Assembly (NCBI RefSeq): GCF_000428945.1
Contig: NZ_AUAX01000030.1
Coordinates: forward strand, 52,300 to 116,299
Direction: 5' to 3'
From: Hamadaea tsunoensis DSM 44101
GTDB lineage: Bacteria > Actinomycetota > Actinomycetes > Mycobacteriales > Micromonosporaceae
Length of the DNA: 64,000 nucleotides
Of the stretch, positions 25,934-36,465 are shown piece after piece. The notes beneath the pieces were generated by a model. The model was not told the origin of the DNA, searched no databases, and saw nothing but the letters and a program-made list of their open reading frames with translations. The translations under genes and the position numbers were made by a program. How positions within the stretch are numbered: position 1 is the first letter of the stretch; the number at the start of each line of letters is the position of its first letter.

Positions 25934-26344
25934 TTGGGAACGAGCGAGCGACCGGATGAGGCGAGCGTCGAGGACGACATCGTCTCTCTCGTGGTACCTG
26001 CCGACGGCGGCTACCTGAACGTGCTGCGCACCGCGACCGCGGGCCTCGCGGCACGGTTGCAGTACACGACCGATCGCATCGAGGATCTGCGCTCCGCGGT
26101 CGACGAGGCGTGCGCGATGTTGCTCGTGCTGACGCCCGCCGACGCGTCGTTGAGCTGCCGGTTCGAGATCAGCGTCGAGCAGCTGCGGATCGCGATCAGC
26201 GCCCCGGTCAAGGACGGCGCCGTGCTGCCGAGCCAGACGAGCTGGGCCTGGCACGTCCTCGCCTCCCAGACCGCCGAGGCGACCGGTGAGATCGCCGGCG
26301 GTCTCGCCACGATCCGGATGGTCAGCCTCCGGGGCAAGAACTAG
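25934..26344 (+). CDS. RsbW/SpoIIAB-like anti-sigma serine kinase
   Basis: A 136-residue GHKL-fold protein. RIEDLRSAVDEACAMLLV corresponds to the N-box helix, and a GGLATIRMVS end matches the ATP-lid strand region of anti-sigma kinases. No partner sigma factor or anti-anti-sigma gene lies beside it, which is unusual for RsbW relatives. TTG 25934, 4 nt after GGGGGGAGG, is the likely start; no better ATG exists. The glycine-rich ATP loops are weak, so catalytic activity is uncertain. Confidence 0.8.
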   Translation: MGTSERPDEASVEDDIVSLVVPADGGYLNVLRTATAGLAARLQYTTDRIEDLRSAVDEACAMLLVLTPADASLSCRFEISVEQLRIAISAPVKDGAVLPSQTSWAWHVLASQTAEATGEIAGGLATIRMVSLRGKN

Positions 26345-26352
26345 GCCCTGAC

Positions 26353-26742
26353 TCAGGCGCGGACGCCGATCGCCCGGTTGGTGGCCGGCATCACCAGCAG
26401 CGCGATGATCGCCAAGGCCGTGCCGCCCACGACGACGGCCAGCAGGATCGCCTGGTCGCCCACCATGAAGTAGGCCGGGGCGAGGATCGTCAGCTCCAGC
26501 GCCACCGCCACGTCCCGCGCCCACCGTCGCCGCCGCGCCACACTGCGGGCCAGCAGCCCGAGCAGGGCCGCGCCGAGCACCGCGAACGCCGTCACCGCCC
26601 AGGCCAGCCGGGCCTCGAACCCCTCCGCGCCGAAGTCGCGTACGAGAAGGTAGATCGTGATCCCGGTGACCGCGACGGCCTGGAACGCCAGCAGCCAGAC
26701 GGCCGTCCGCAGGGTGGTGGGGGTCTCCGCCGGTGCACTCAT
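26353..26742 (-). CDS. Small four-helix membrane protein
   Basis: A 129-residue protein with four hydrophobic segments (about 14-34, 46-66, 78-95, 100-118) and an Arg-rich loop RSVARRRRWARD. Not recognised. ATG 26742 is preceded by TACTCT 7 nt upstream on the reverse strand (26755-26750), so the message is probably leaderless and its promoter abuts 39-bp repeat array 2. Convergent with the RsbW-like gene, 8 bp apart. Confidence 0.7.
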   Translation of the reverse strand: MSAPAETPTTLRTAVWLLAFQAVAVTGITIYLLVRDFGAEGFEARLAWAVTAFAVLGAALLGLLARSVARRRRWARDVAVALELTILAPAYFMVGDQAILLAVVVGGTALAIIALLVMPATNRAIGVRA

Positions 26743-26752
26743 GCTGACAAGA

Positions 26753-26919
26753 GTAAGCCGGGGAGGGCTTGCCCGAGCCGCCAGGAGTGCGGTCAGCCGG
26801 GGAGGGCTTGCCCGAGCCGCCAGGAGTGCGGTCAGCCGGGGAGGGGTTCCCCGAGCCGGTGGGAGTGCGGTCAGCCGGGGAGGGCTTGCCCGAGCCGCCA
26901 GGAGTGCAGTCAGCCAGGG
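26753..26919 (+). repeat. 39-bp tandem repeat array 2 (4 units plus partial) between divergent promoters
   Basis: Units at 26753-26791, 26792-26830, 26831-26869 and 26870-26908, plus a partial copy to 26919. Same unit as 6031-6158. Unit 3 carries GGGGTTCCCC where the others have GGGCTTGCCC, a paired change that keeps the symmetry. The array fills the space between the reverse -10 TACTCT (26750-26755) and the forward -10 TAGATT (26920-26925). Confidence 0.9.
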
Positions 26920-26932
26920 TAGATTGCGCCCC

Positions 26933-27847
26933 ATGCGGGCCCTCCTCATCGTCAACCCGAAGGCGACCACCACCTCCGCGCGCAGCCGGGACGTCATCGC
27001 CGGCGCGCTGCGCAGTGAGGTGGAGCTGGACATGGGGTACACCCGGCGGCGGGGGCACGCCGGGTATCTGGCGCATGAGGCGGCGACCTCGGGTGTCGAG
27101 CTGGTCGTGGCCCTGGGCGGCGACGGCACCGTGAACGAGGTCGTCAACGGCCTGATGCGGGTGCCGGTCGAGAAGCGCTCGGCGCTCGCGGTCGTCCCGG
27201 GCGGCTCCACCAACGTCTTCGTACGCGCGCTCGGCCTCCCCCGCGAGTGGTCGGAGGCGACGGGCGTACTGCTGCAGGCGCTCCGAGACGGCCGTAGCCG
27301 GACGATCGGACTGGGTCTGGCCGATGATCGCTACTTCACCTTCTGCGCCGGGCTGGGTCTGGACGCGGCCGTCGTACGCCGGGTGGAGCAGGCCCGTAAG
27401 CGCGGCCGCCGGTCGACGCCCGCGCTGTACCTGCGTTCGACGCTGGGGGAGTACGTCCTCGAGCGGCATCCCGCGAAGCTGGCCCTGGAGCGCCCCGGCG
27501 CCGAGCCGGATCTGGGCATCTCCTCGGTGATCGTGCAGAACACCGCGCCGTGGACGTTCATCGGCGGAAAGCCGGTGCATCCCAATCCGGACGCCTCGTT
27601 CGATCTGGGTCTGGACGTGATGGCTTTGCGCGGTCTCGCCCTGCCGTCGACGATGCGGACGATCGCCCAATTGCTGTCCGCGGACGGCGAGCCGGACGGC
27701 CGTCAGGTACTCCGTCATCACGACCTCGCCGAGTTCACCGTCACTTCTCCCACGCCCCAGGCGTTTCAAGTAGACGGGGACTACCTGGGCGAAAGGGAGA
27801 AAGTGCGTTTCGCTGCGGTGCCTCACGCGTTACGAGTAGTGTGCTGA
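26933..27847 (+). CDS. Diacylglycerol kinase-family lipid kinase
   Basis: A 304-residue protein of the DAGK catalytic/YegS-like fold. LLIVNPKA at the N-terminus, ALGGDGTVNEVVNGL (nucleotide loop) and VVPGGSTNVFVRALGLP are the family motifs; the C-terminal half is the beta-sandwich with QVDGDYLGE. It likely phosphorylates a membrane lipid such as diacylglycerol or a sphingoid-like lipid; the true substrate is unknown. ATG 26933 has TAGATT 7 nt upstream (leaderless), directly against repeat array 2. Confidence 0.9.
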   Translation: MRALLIVNPKATTTSARSRDVIAGALRSEVELDMGYTRRRGHAGYLAHEAATSGVELVVALGGDGTVNEVVNGLMRVPVEKRSALAVVPGGSTNVFVRALGLPREWSEATGVLLQALRDGRSRTIGLGLADDRYFTFCAGLGLDAAVVRRVEQARKRGRRSTPALYLRSTLGEYVLERHPAKLALERPGAEPDLGISSVIVQNTAPWTFIGGKPVHPNPDASFDLGLDVMALRGLALPSTMRTIAQLLSADGEPDGRQVLRHHDLAEFTVTSPTPQAFQVDGDYLGEREKVRFAAVPHALRVVC

Positions 27848-28017
27848 TCGATGCTTTGAAGTGCCTGTTCAGGGACGCCTGGCCTGGTGTTCGAAAGTGC
27901 TGATGCGCACATATGACACAGGTCCGAAATACTAGTAAAGGGCCGCGGAGCGTACTACATTCACTAACGGCTTTCGTTGTCGGGGGTCAGGGTTACTCCT
28001 GGTGATCCGGACAAACA

Positions 28018-28050
28018 GGTCGTGAGCTTGCTCACCCGACCGGTTTTTTT
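28018..28050 (+). terminator. Terminator of the lipid kinase gene
   Basis: GGTC-GTGAGC-TT-GCTCAC-CC-GACC hairpin (28018-28041) followed by GG and seven T residues (28044-28050). Confidence 0.9.
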
Positions 28051-28063
28051 CCGCTCACCCCTC

Positions 28064-28096
28064 TTGACATCGTGGAAGTTTGTGAAAGCATTCACA
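28064..28096 (+). promoter_or_regulatory. wblE promoter region with perfect CRP-type box
   Basis: TTGACA (28064-28069) is a strong -35; a 17-nt spacer puts AGCATT at the -10 position (28087-28092). TGTGA-AAGCAT-TCACA (28081-28096) matches the CRP/FNR consensus TGTGA-N6-TCACA exactly and would overlap the -10. The rest of the 395-bp gap (27848-28242) holds the terminator above and no gene. Confidence 0.75.
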
Positions 28097-28242
28097 AGCG
28101 TACGAGTGAGCACGTGTTGCGCACTCACGCGCTGTCGGATTCGGTGACTGACCGTAACCATCGGGCACATCTCACCTGCCGGACCCGCGCGACGCAATAC
28201 AGGGAAAACCAACCCACTTTTCCGAACAGGAGTGTTGCCGCC

Positions 28243-28494
28243 ATGGACTGGCGCCACCGTGCGATCTGCCGCGATGAGGACCCTGAGCTGTTCTTCCCGA
28301 TCGGGACGTCTGGCCCGGCGGTGCTCCAAGTCGAACAGGCGAAAGCGGTGTGCCGGCGGTGTACCGTGACCGACCAGTGCCTTCAGTGGGCGCTGGAGAC
28401 CGGTCAGGACGCCGGGGTCTGGGGCGGGATGAGCGAGGAGGAGCGGCGCGCCGTCAAGCGCCGCGGTGGCCTGCGGATTCGCGCCACCCTCTGA
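28243..28494 (+). CDS. wblE: WhiB1/WblE iron-sulfur regulator
   Basis: An 83-residue Wbl protein with cluster ligands Cys9, Cys37, Cys40 and Cys46 and the GVWGG turn at about 58-62, followed by a basic RRAVKRRGG tail for DNA binding. Length and sequence match WhiB1 of mycobacteria and WblE of Streptomyces, an essential nitric-oxide-responsive regulator that contacts the primary sigma factor. AGGAG lies about 11 nt before ATG 28243. The upstream CRP-type box parallels the CRP control known for mycobacterial whiB1. Confidence 0.93.
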   Translation: MDWRHRAICRDEDPELFFPIGTSGPAVLQVEQAKAVCRRCTVTDQCLQWALETGQDAGVWGGMSEEERRAVKRRGGLRIRATL

Positions 28495-28531
28495 CTCCAC
28501 CCAGAGCCAGCACGCCGAAAACAAAAGCATC

Positions 28532-28565
28532 AACGCCCCGAAGCGCCGAAGCTTCGGGGCGTTTT
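28532..28565 (+). terminator. Terminator of wblE
   Basis: Perfect 13-bp stem AACGCCCCGAAGC (28532-28544) / GCTTCGGGGCGTT (28551-28563) with a T run. Confidence 0.92.
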
Positions 28566-28575
28566 GCTGTACTGC

Positions 28576-28753
28576 CCGTTCGCCCTGCGGGCGAGACGAG
28601 GGCACATCGGCCCTTATGCAACGTCCGTCAGCACAGAGATCAACACTTACTTCGTAAGTGTTGATCTTGCACTGCCGGACGTCGCGGCCGAGTGCGGGGG
28701 TGGGCTGCCGTGGGACGGGTTTCGAACTGGCCGTTCGCCCTGCGGGCGAGACG
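28576..28753. repeat. 23-bp direct repeats flanking palindromic element A
   Basis: Identical 23-bp copies at 28576-28598 and 28731-28753, each with the hairpin CGCCC-TGC-GGGCG followed by AGACG. They bracket element A. A related CGCCC-TTC-GGGCG hairpin lies beside element B near 7490, so the small hairpin appears to be part of the extended unit. Confidence 0.8.
28602..28695 (+). repeat. Palindromic element with variable hairpin head, copy A
   Basis: A 94-bp imperfect palindrome. The head is a perfect 12-bp stem GATCAACACTTA (28638-28649), loop CTTCG, TAAGTGTTGATC (28655-28666). The flanks (26 bp ending in the first GATC, 24 bp beginning at the second) are identical to copy B at 7381-7472. 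It lies between the wblE terminator and the convergent DUF6104 gene. Confidence 0.88.
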
Positions 28754-28766
28754 CGGCAATCGACTC

Positions 28767-28952
28767 TTAGGCCACTTCGTCGTCGTCCGCGTCGTAGCGG
28801 GCCAGGTAGGTCGCGAGCCGCTCGACCGCCGTCTCGAATTCGGGGTTCTCATCGACGAAATCGCGTAGCCGTTCGGCCAGCCACTCGACGCTGAATTGCT
28901 CGGCGCCCCGCCGTTCGGCCAATTCTTCGATGCCGCGGTCGGTGAAGTACAT
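28767..28952 (-). CDS. DUF6104 family protein
   Basis: A 61-residue acidic protein that begins MYFTDRGIEELAERRG, the conserved start of this actinobacterial family. ATG 28952 follows GGAGGG. No function is known. It lies directly downstream of kgd on the same strand (69 bp gap), so the two may be co-transcribed. Confidence 0.85.
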   Translation of the reverse strand: MYFTDRGIEELAERRGAEQFSVEWLAERLRDFVDENPEFETAVERLATYLARYDADDDEVA

Positions 28953-29021
28953 CGCACCCTCCACTTGAGACCGCTGCCCCGGCTCCACAAGGGAACCGGG
29001 GCAGGGTACGAGAAACTTTCG

Positions 29022-32693
<3,672 letters not shown>

Positions 32694-32810
32694 GGTCGCT
32701 CTCGCCTCTTCCACGCGAAGTCAGGTCAGTCAGAAAGTCGGCTACAAGGCTACGCGCTGCCCTAGGGAGCGTTCACGTCGAGGTCAACGGGTGTCGTGGT
32801 TCACACGACA

Positions 32811-32844
32811 CTGTCCACACACCGTCCACACACTGTCTACACGC
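32811..32844. repeat. Short CCACACAC tandem repeat
   Basis: Three degenerate 11-12-bp units (CTGTCCACACAC, CGTCCACACAC, TGTCTACACGC) near the kgd promoter side, overlapping the last codons of the hotdog protein gene. Confidence 0.55.
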
Positions 32845-33481
32845 TTGTCTGAACGCTGATCCAGACCGCTTCCGAGGCGGCCAGCACACGCCGGTCGGCC
32901 GCGTACAGGGCGCTGCGGACGAAGCCCTTGCGGCCCTGCGTACCGGTGCATTCGCCGACGATGACGCAGTCTTCACCGGGCTCGGGCAGGGCGTCCACCG
33001 CGACGGTGATCCGGCCGAGAACATAGGGCCGGCCGGCACCGATGACGGCCCAGCCGCCGGGGCAGTCGAGCGCGGCCCAGATCGTGACATCGTCGACGCT
33101 GTCGGGAACTCGCCACTCCGCCGCGGTACGCCCGTCCGCCAGCCGCCCCGGGAAGATCCGCAGGCCGTCCGGCCGCCGCGGCCCGCAGACATAACAGGTC
33201 GGGAACGGATGATCGGTGAAGCCCGCGTACGCCTCGGCGGTGCTCGGGTCGCCCCACGCCGGCGCCTCCGGCCGGATCACGGCGTCCTCGGCCACGGCGA
33301 CGATCTCCTCGCCCCACCGCAGCACGCCCAGCCCGTCGACCGTCATCTCGACATCCAGCGGCGGCGGCTGCCGCAACGTCACGGTACGCGTACCCGGCCC
33401 GACGGTCGTGGCGAGCAGGCCGGCGGTGTACCCGCCGTTGCCGGAGGTGGGAGGACCGTTGTAACGGCCGGCGACCAACAT
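32837..33481 (-). CDS. Thioesterase-like hotdog-fold protein
   Basis: A 214-residue protein starting MLVAGRYNGPPTSGNGGYTA, typical of acyl-CoA thioesterase-like hotdog proteins in actinobacteria. It has a central CYVCGPRRPDGLRIFPG insert with paired cysteines and a second hotdog half (about 120-210). The substrate is unknown and no catalytic residue can be named with confidence. ATG 33481 lies 6 nt after CAGGCT, a weak leaderless match. Confidence 0.7.
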   Translation of the reverse strand: MLVAGRYNGPPTSGNGGYTAGLLATTVGPGTRTVTLRQPPPLDVEMTVDGLGVLRWGEEIVAVAEDAVIRPEAPAWGDPSTAEAYAGFTDHPFPTCYVCGPRRPDGLRIFPGRLADGRTAAEWRVPDSVDDVTIWAALDCPGGWAVIGAGRPYVLGRITVAVDALPEPGEDCVIVGECTGTQGRKGFVRSALYAADRRVLAASEAVWISVQTSV

Positions 33482-33506
33482 CCCCGAAGCCTGTCACACG
33501 ATGCGG

Positions 33507-34085
33507 TCAAGGACGGCCGGGAATCTCCACGACCCCGCTCAGCACGTCCGACAGGCGCACGACGACAGCCGGGACGTAGGTTCCGCCGCGCAGGTGGTAG
33601 ACCTCGACGGAGGCGTCCATCGCATCGTCGGCGACCTCGTCCACGATCCAGTACTCCGGGATTCCCGCGGCCGCGTACTCGTGGAATTTGATCTCGCGGT
33701 CGCGGCGGACGGAGACGGCGTCGTTGGCCTTGTCCGCGCGGTCATGGGAGATCACCTCGACCACGACCTCGATCATGTCCGGGGTGGCCGCGCTGATCCG
33801 CTCACGGATGATCTGCTCCAAGGGCAGGTGCAGGGCCACGACGTCGGGCCGGCGGCCATGGTCGCCGATCGCGGTGGTGACGTCGGAGACCGCGGCGGGG
33901 TAGCGCTTTTCCAGCAGGTTCTCGATCCGGCGCGCGGTCGCCTGGTGCCAGATGCTGGGGGGCGTCATGATCTCCAGCTTCCCGTCACTGATCTCGAACG
34001 GAACATCGAGCAGGATGCCGTGCATGTCGGCGGCGGTCAGCCGGCCCGCCGACACCCGGCCCGCGAGTTCCACCTGCTCGGTCAT
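33507..34085 (-). CDS. Uma2 family (DUF820) putative restriction endonuclease
   Basis: A 192-residue PD-(D/E)xK-fold protein: TPPSIWHQATARRIENLL (N-terminal helix), RRPDVVAL (Asp), and VVVEVISHDRADK (Glu-x-Ser pattern), then KFHEYAAAGIPEYWIVD. The family is widespread as single genes and its biological role is unclear. TAGACT is 6 nt upstream of ATG 34085 (leaderless). No methylase or toxin partner is adjacent. Confidence 0.9.
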   Translation of the reverse strand: MTEQVELAGRVSAGRLTAADMHGILLDVPFEISDGKLEIMTPPSIWHQATARRIENLLEKRYPAAVSDVTTAIGDHGRRPDVVALHLPLEQIIRERISAATPDMIEVVVEVISHDRADKANDAVSVRRDREIKFHEYAAAGIPEYWIVDEVADDAMDASVEVYHLRGGTYVPAVVVRLSDVLSGVVEIPGRP

Positions 34086-34257
34086 GGGGGGAGTCTACGC
34101 GGCTTCCGGTCCGCGCGGTTCTGCCGAAGAATGCGCCGGCGTGCCTGCTCAGCGGGGTGAGTGTCGGTGCGTGATCGGGTGCGCGCCCAGCGTTCATGTG
34201 ATGGTCATGCATGCGGAGTCACCTCGACACGCCGACGCTGTCCAGCGAACTTACACA

Positions 34258-35010
34258 ATGCGCATGACGATTCTGCTGACCGCTGCGCCGACGGGCTACT
34301 CGGCGCTCATCGCCAGTGACGCGGCTACGGTCGAGGCTGCTCAGCGACTGCGCCACCGCGTCTTCGCCGAGGAAGTCGGTGCCACGCTGCACACCCCCGT
34401 CGCAGGGATGGATGTCGATGAGTTCGACGCCTACTGCGACCACCTTGTCGTCCGCCACGACCGCTCGGGCGAGGTGGTCGGCACCTACCGGCTGCTGCCG
34501 CCGCAGCGGGCCGTGTGGCTCGGCCGCCGCTACAGCGAGACCGAGTTCGACATGGGCAGCCTCATGGTCCTGCGCGACCGGCTGGTCGAGGCGGGGCGCT
34601 CGTGCGTACACCCGGACCACCGGACCGGTGCCGTCATCAACCTGATGTGGGCCGGCATCGCCAAGTACCTCACCGCCCACGAGTACAAGTGGCTCGGCGG
34701 CTGCGCGTCCGTCCCGATCGCCGACGCGGCCGGGGTGCGGGCGCTGACGCAGAAGCACCTCTCCCCGCCGGAGCTGCGGGTCAGGCCGCACAACCCCGTC
34801 GTGTTCCCCGACGAGCCGCCGACCGGCCGGCCCAATGTCCCGTCCCTGCTCAAGGGTTACCTGCGGCTGGGCGCGTGGGTCTGCGGCGAGCCCGCCTTCG
34901 ACCCCGACTTCGACTGCGCGGACTTCTACGTCCTGCTCAACCTCGACCGGATCCACCCCCGCTACCTCGCGCACTTCTTCGGCGACGGGCAGACCGGTGG
35001 TGCGGCGTGA
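34258..35010 (+). CDS. OlsB-like GNAT acyltransferase (ornithine lipid type)
   Basis: A 250-residue protein of the Acetyltransf_5 group, the OlsB family that transfers a 3-hydroxyacyl chain to the ornithine amino group. RLRHRVFAEEVG, the acidic DEFDAYCDHLVV segment and GEVVGTYRLLPP are the family blocks. Its stop overlaps the next start (GTGA), coupling it to a PlsC-type enzyme, the usual olsB-olsA arrangement. ATG 34258; a second ATG at 34264 is possible. Ornithine specificity is inferred from family and pairing. Confidence 0.8.
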   Translation: MRMTILLTAAPTGYSALIASDAATVEAAQRLRHRVFAEEVGATLHTPVAGMDVDEFDAYCDHLVVRHDRSGEVVGTYRLLPPQRAVWLGRRYSETEFDMGSLMVLRDRLVEAGRSCVHPDHRTGAVINLMWAGIAKYLTAHEYKWLGGCASVPIADAAGVRALTQKHLSPPELRVRPHNPVVFPDEPPTGRPNVPSLLKGYLRLGAWVCGEPAFDPDFDCADFYVLLNLDRIHPRYLAHFFGDGQTGGAA

Positions 35011-35831
35011 ACCTGTGGCATCCGGACTCCGGGTGCGACCCCCGGTGCCTGCCCGTGGAGACTCCGCGGGTGGGCGCCGTGCGGTTCGCCGCCCGGCTGG
35101 CGGGCGCGTTCGGCGTACTGCTGCTGTTCGTGATCATTCCCAAGCGCGCCGCGCTGGTCCAGGCCGTGTCCCGCGCGCTGCTGGCGGTTCTCGGCGTCAA
35201 GCTCCGGGTACGCGGAAAGCTGCGGCCCGGCCTGCTCGTCGCGAACCACATCTCGTGGGCCGACATCGTGGTCCTGATGGCGTTGGACGGCAGGGTCCGG
35301 CTGGTCGCGAAGACGGAGGTCGGCCGTTGGCCGCTGATCGGGTCGCTGGCCCGCAGGCGGCGGGCGATCTTCATCGACCGGTCGGCGCCGAGGGCGCTGC
35401 CGGGCTCGGTCGCACAGGCGACGGCGGCGCTGCGGGCCGGTGACACGGTCGCGGTGTTCCCGGAGGCGACGACGAGCTGCGGTTTCTGCCCGACGCCGGT
35501 ACGCCCGGCGTTCTTCCAGGCCGCGCTGGACGCGGGGGTCGCGGTGACCCCGGTGACGCTGGCGTTCACGACGGCCGGGGAGCCGAGTTCGGTCGCGGCC
35601 TTCGTCGGCGTGGACACGCTGGTCAGCTCGATCGCCAGGATCGCCCGCTCCCGTGGTGTCGAACTGACGGTGACGGTGGCGGGCCGGCTGTTCCCCGAGG
35701 TCGGGGCGGATCGGCGGGCGCTGGCCCGGGCCGCCGGCGCGGCGTTCGGCACCGCGCGTACGCATCGCGGGCGGGTATCCGTGATCCCTACTCGCGATAT
35801 ATCGCGTATTCCGGTACCGTTGGCGGCGTGA
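35007..35831 (+). CDS. PlsC-type lysophospholipid/lyso-ornithine lipid acyltransferase
   Basis: A 274-residue membrane-associated acyltransferase with the NHISWAD motif (HX4D), an FIDRSA block and FPEATTS (block III). One hydrophobic anchor lies near residues 30-50. Coupled to the OlsB-like gene, it is the probable OlsA that adds the second acyl chain. The last codons contain a 14-bp palindrome that probably serves the downstream padR gene. Confidence 0.85.
   Translation: MNLWHPDSGCDPRCLPVETPRVGAVRFAARLAGAFGVLLLFVIIPKRAALVQAVSRALLAVLGVKLRVRGKLRPGLLVANHISWADIVVLMALDGRVRLVAKTEVGRWPLIGSLARRRRAIFIDRSAPRALPGSVAQATAALRAGDTVAVFPEATTSCGFCPTPVRPAFFQAALDAGVAVTPVTLAFTTAGEPSSVAAFVGVDTLVSSIARIARSRGVELTVTVAGRLFPEVGADRRALARAAGAAFGTARTHRGRVSVIPTRDISRIPVPLAA
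35793..35806. promoter_or_regulatory. Perfect palindrome inside plsC, candidate PadR operator
   Basis: CGCGATATATCGCG, 14 bp, within the plsC 3' end. Next comes TACCGT (35815-35820) exactly 7 nt before GTG 35828. This makes an internal leaderless promoter with the palindrome over the -35/-20 area, placed for autorepression by PadR. Confidence 0.65.
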
Positions 35832-36379
35832 CCTCGATCTTCAGTCACGGCCGGCTGCGTCTCTACCTGCTGAAACTGCTGGAGGAGGGGCCGAAGCACG
35901 GCTACGAGCTGATGCGCCGCCTGCAGGACCGCTTCCAGGGGCTGTACGCGCCGAGCGCCGGTTCGGTCTACCCGCGGCTGGCGAAGCTGGAGGCGGAGGG
36001 GCTGGTCAGCCGGGTCGTCGAGGGCAACCGGACGGCGTACGCGCTGACCGGCGCCGGGCGCGCCGAGGTGGCCGCCCGCGCCGACGAGCTGGCCGCGGTC
36101 GACCGGGACATCGCCGCTTCGCTCGCCGATCTCGACCGAGCCGATCTTGACCGAACCGCGGGCCACCCGGGGGAGCCGGCCGGGCGGGTAGGCTCGGGCG
36201 CCCCGGCCGCCGGCCGTCCGGCCCGGGCCGAGGTGCGGGAGATGCTCGGCCGGCTGGACGAGTTCGCGGCGCAGGCGCGTACCGCGATGGTGCGTGCGGA
36301 TGTGTCCGCCGGACAGGTGAAAGCGGTCGCGGCGACCCTGGACGCGACCCTGCGCACCGTTCGTGACCTGCTGCGTTGA
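35828..36379 (+). CDS. PadR-family transcriptional regulator
   Basis: A 183-residue regulator. The winged-helix N-terminus reads LYLLKLLEEGPKHGYELMRR and SAGSVYPRLAKLEAEGLV, both diagnostic of PadR. After about residue 95 comes a Gly/Pro/Ala linker, then a C-terminal helix for dimerisation. GTG 35828 overlaps the plsC stop (GTGA). It probably controls itself and perhaps the olsB-plsC genes. Confidence 0.92.
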   Translation: MTSIFSHGRLRLYLLKLLEEGPKHGYELMRRLQDRFQGLYAPSAGSVYPRLAKLEAEGLVSRVVEGNRTAYALTGAGRAEVAARADELAAVDRDIAASLADLDRADLDRTAGHPGEPAGRVGSGAPAAGRPARAEVREMLGRLDEFAAQARTAMVRADVSAGQVKAVAATLDATLRTVRDLLR

Positions 36380-36404
36380 TCGATGCGGGGTAGGCTGGGA
36401 GAAC

Positions 36405-36421
36405 CTTCAGAATTCTTTCAG
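36405..36421 (+). promoter_or_regulatory. Direct-repeat box upstream of the response regulator
   Basis: CTTCAG (36405-36410) and TTTCAG (36416-36421) repeat with an 11-bp period, the spacing used by OmpR-type dimers. A related CTTCAGCC lies upstream of htrA. Confidence 0.45.
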
Positions 36422-36465
36422 CCAAAGCGCAGGCGCCCCGCAGCCGGCGTGGGTTAGATGAGGTC

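Noticed and set aside
28696..28766. tRNA-like T-loop (TTCGAAA with CCCGTCCCA) on the reverse strand
   Set aside because: The bases around the loop do not form a T stem, and no acceptor, D or anticodon arm is present.
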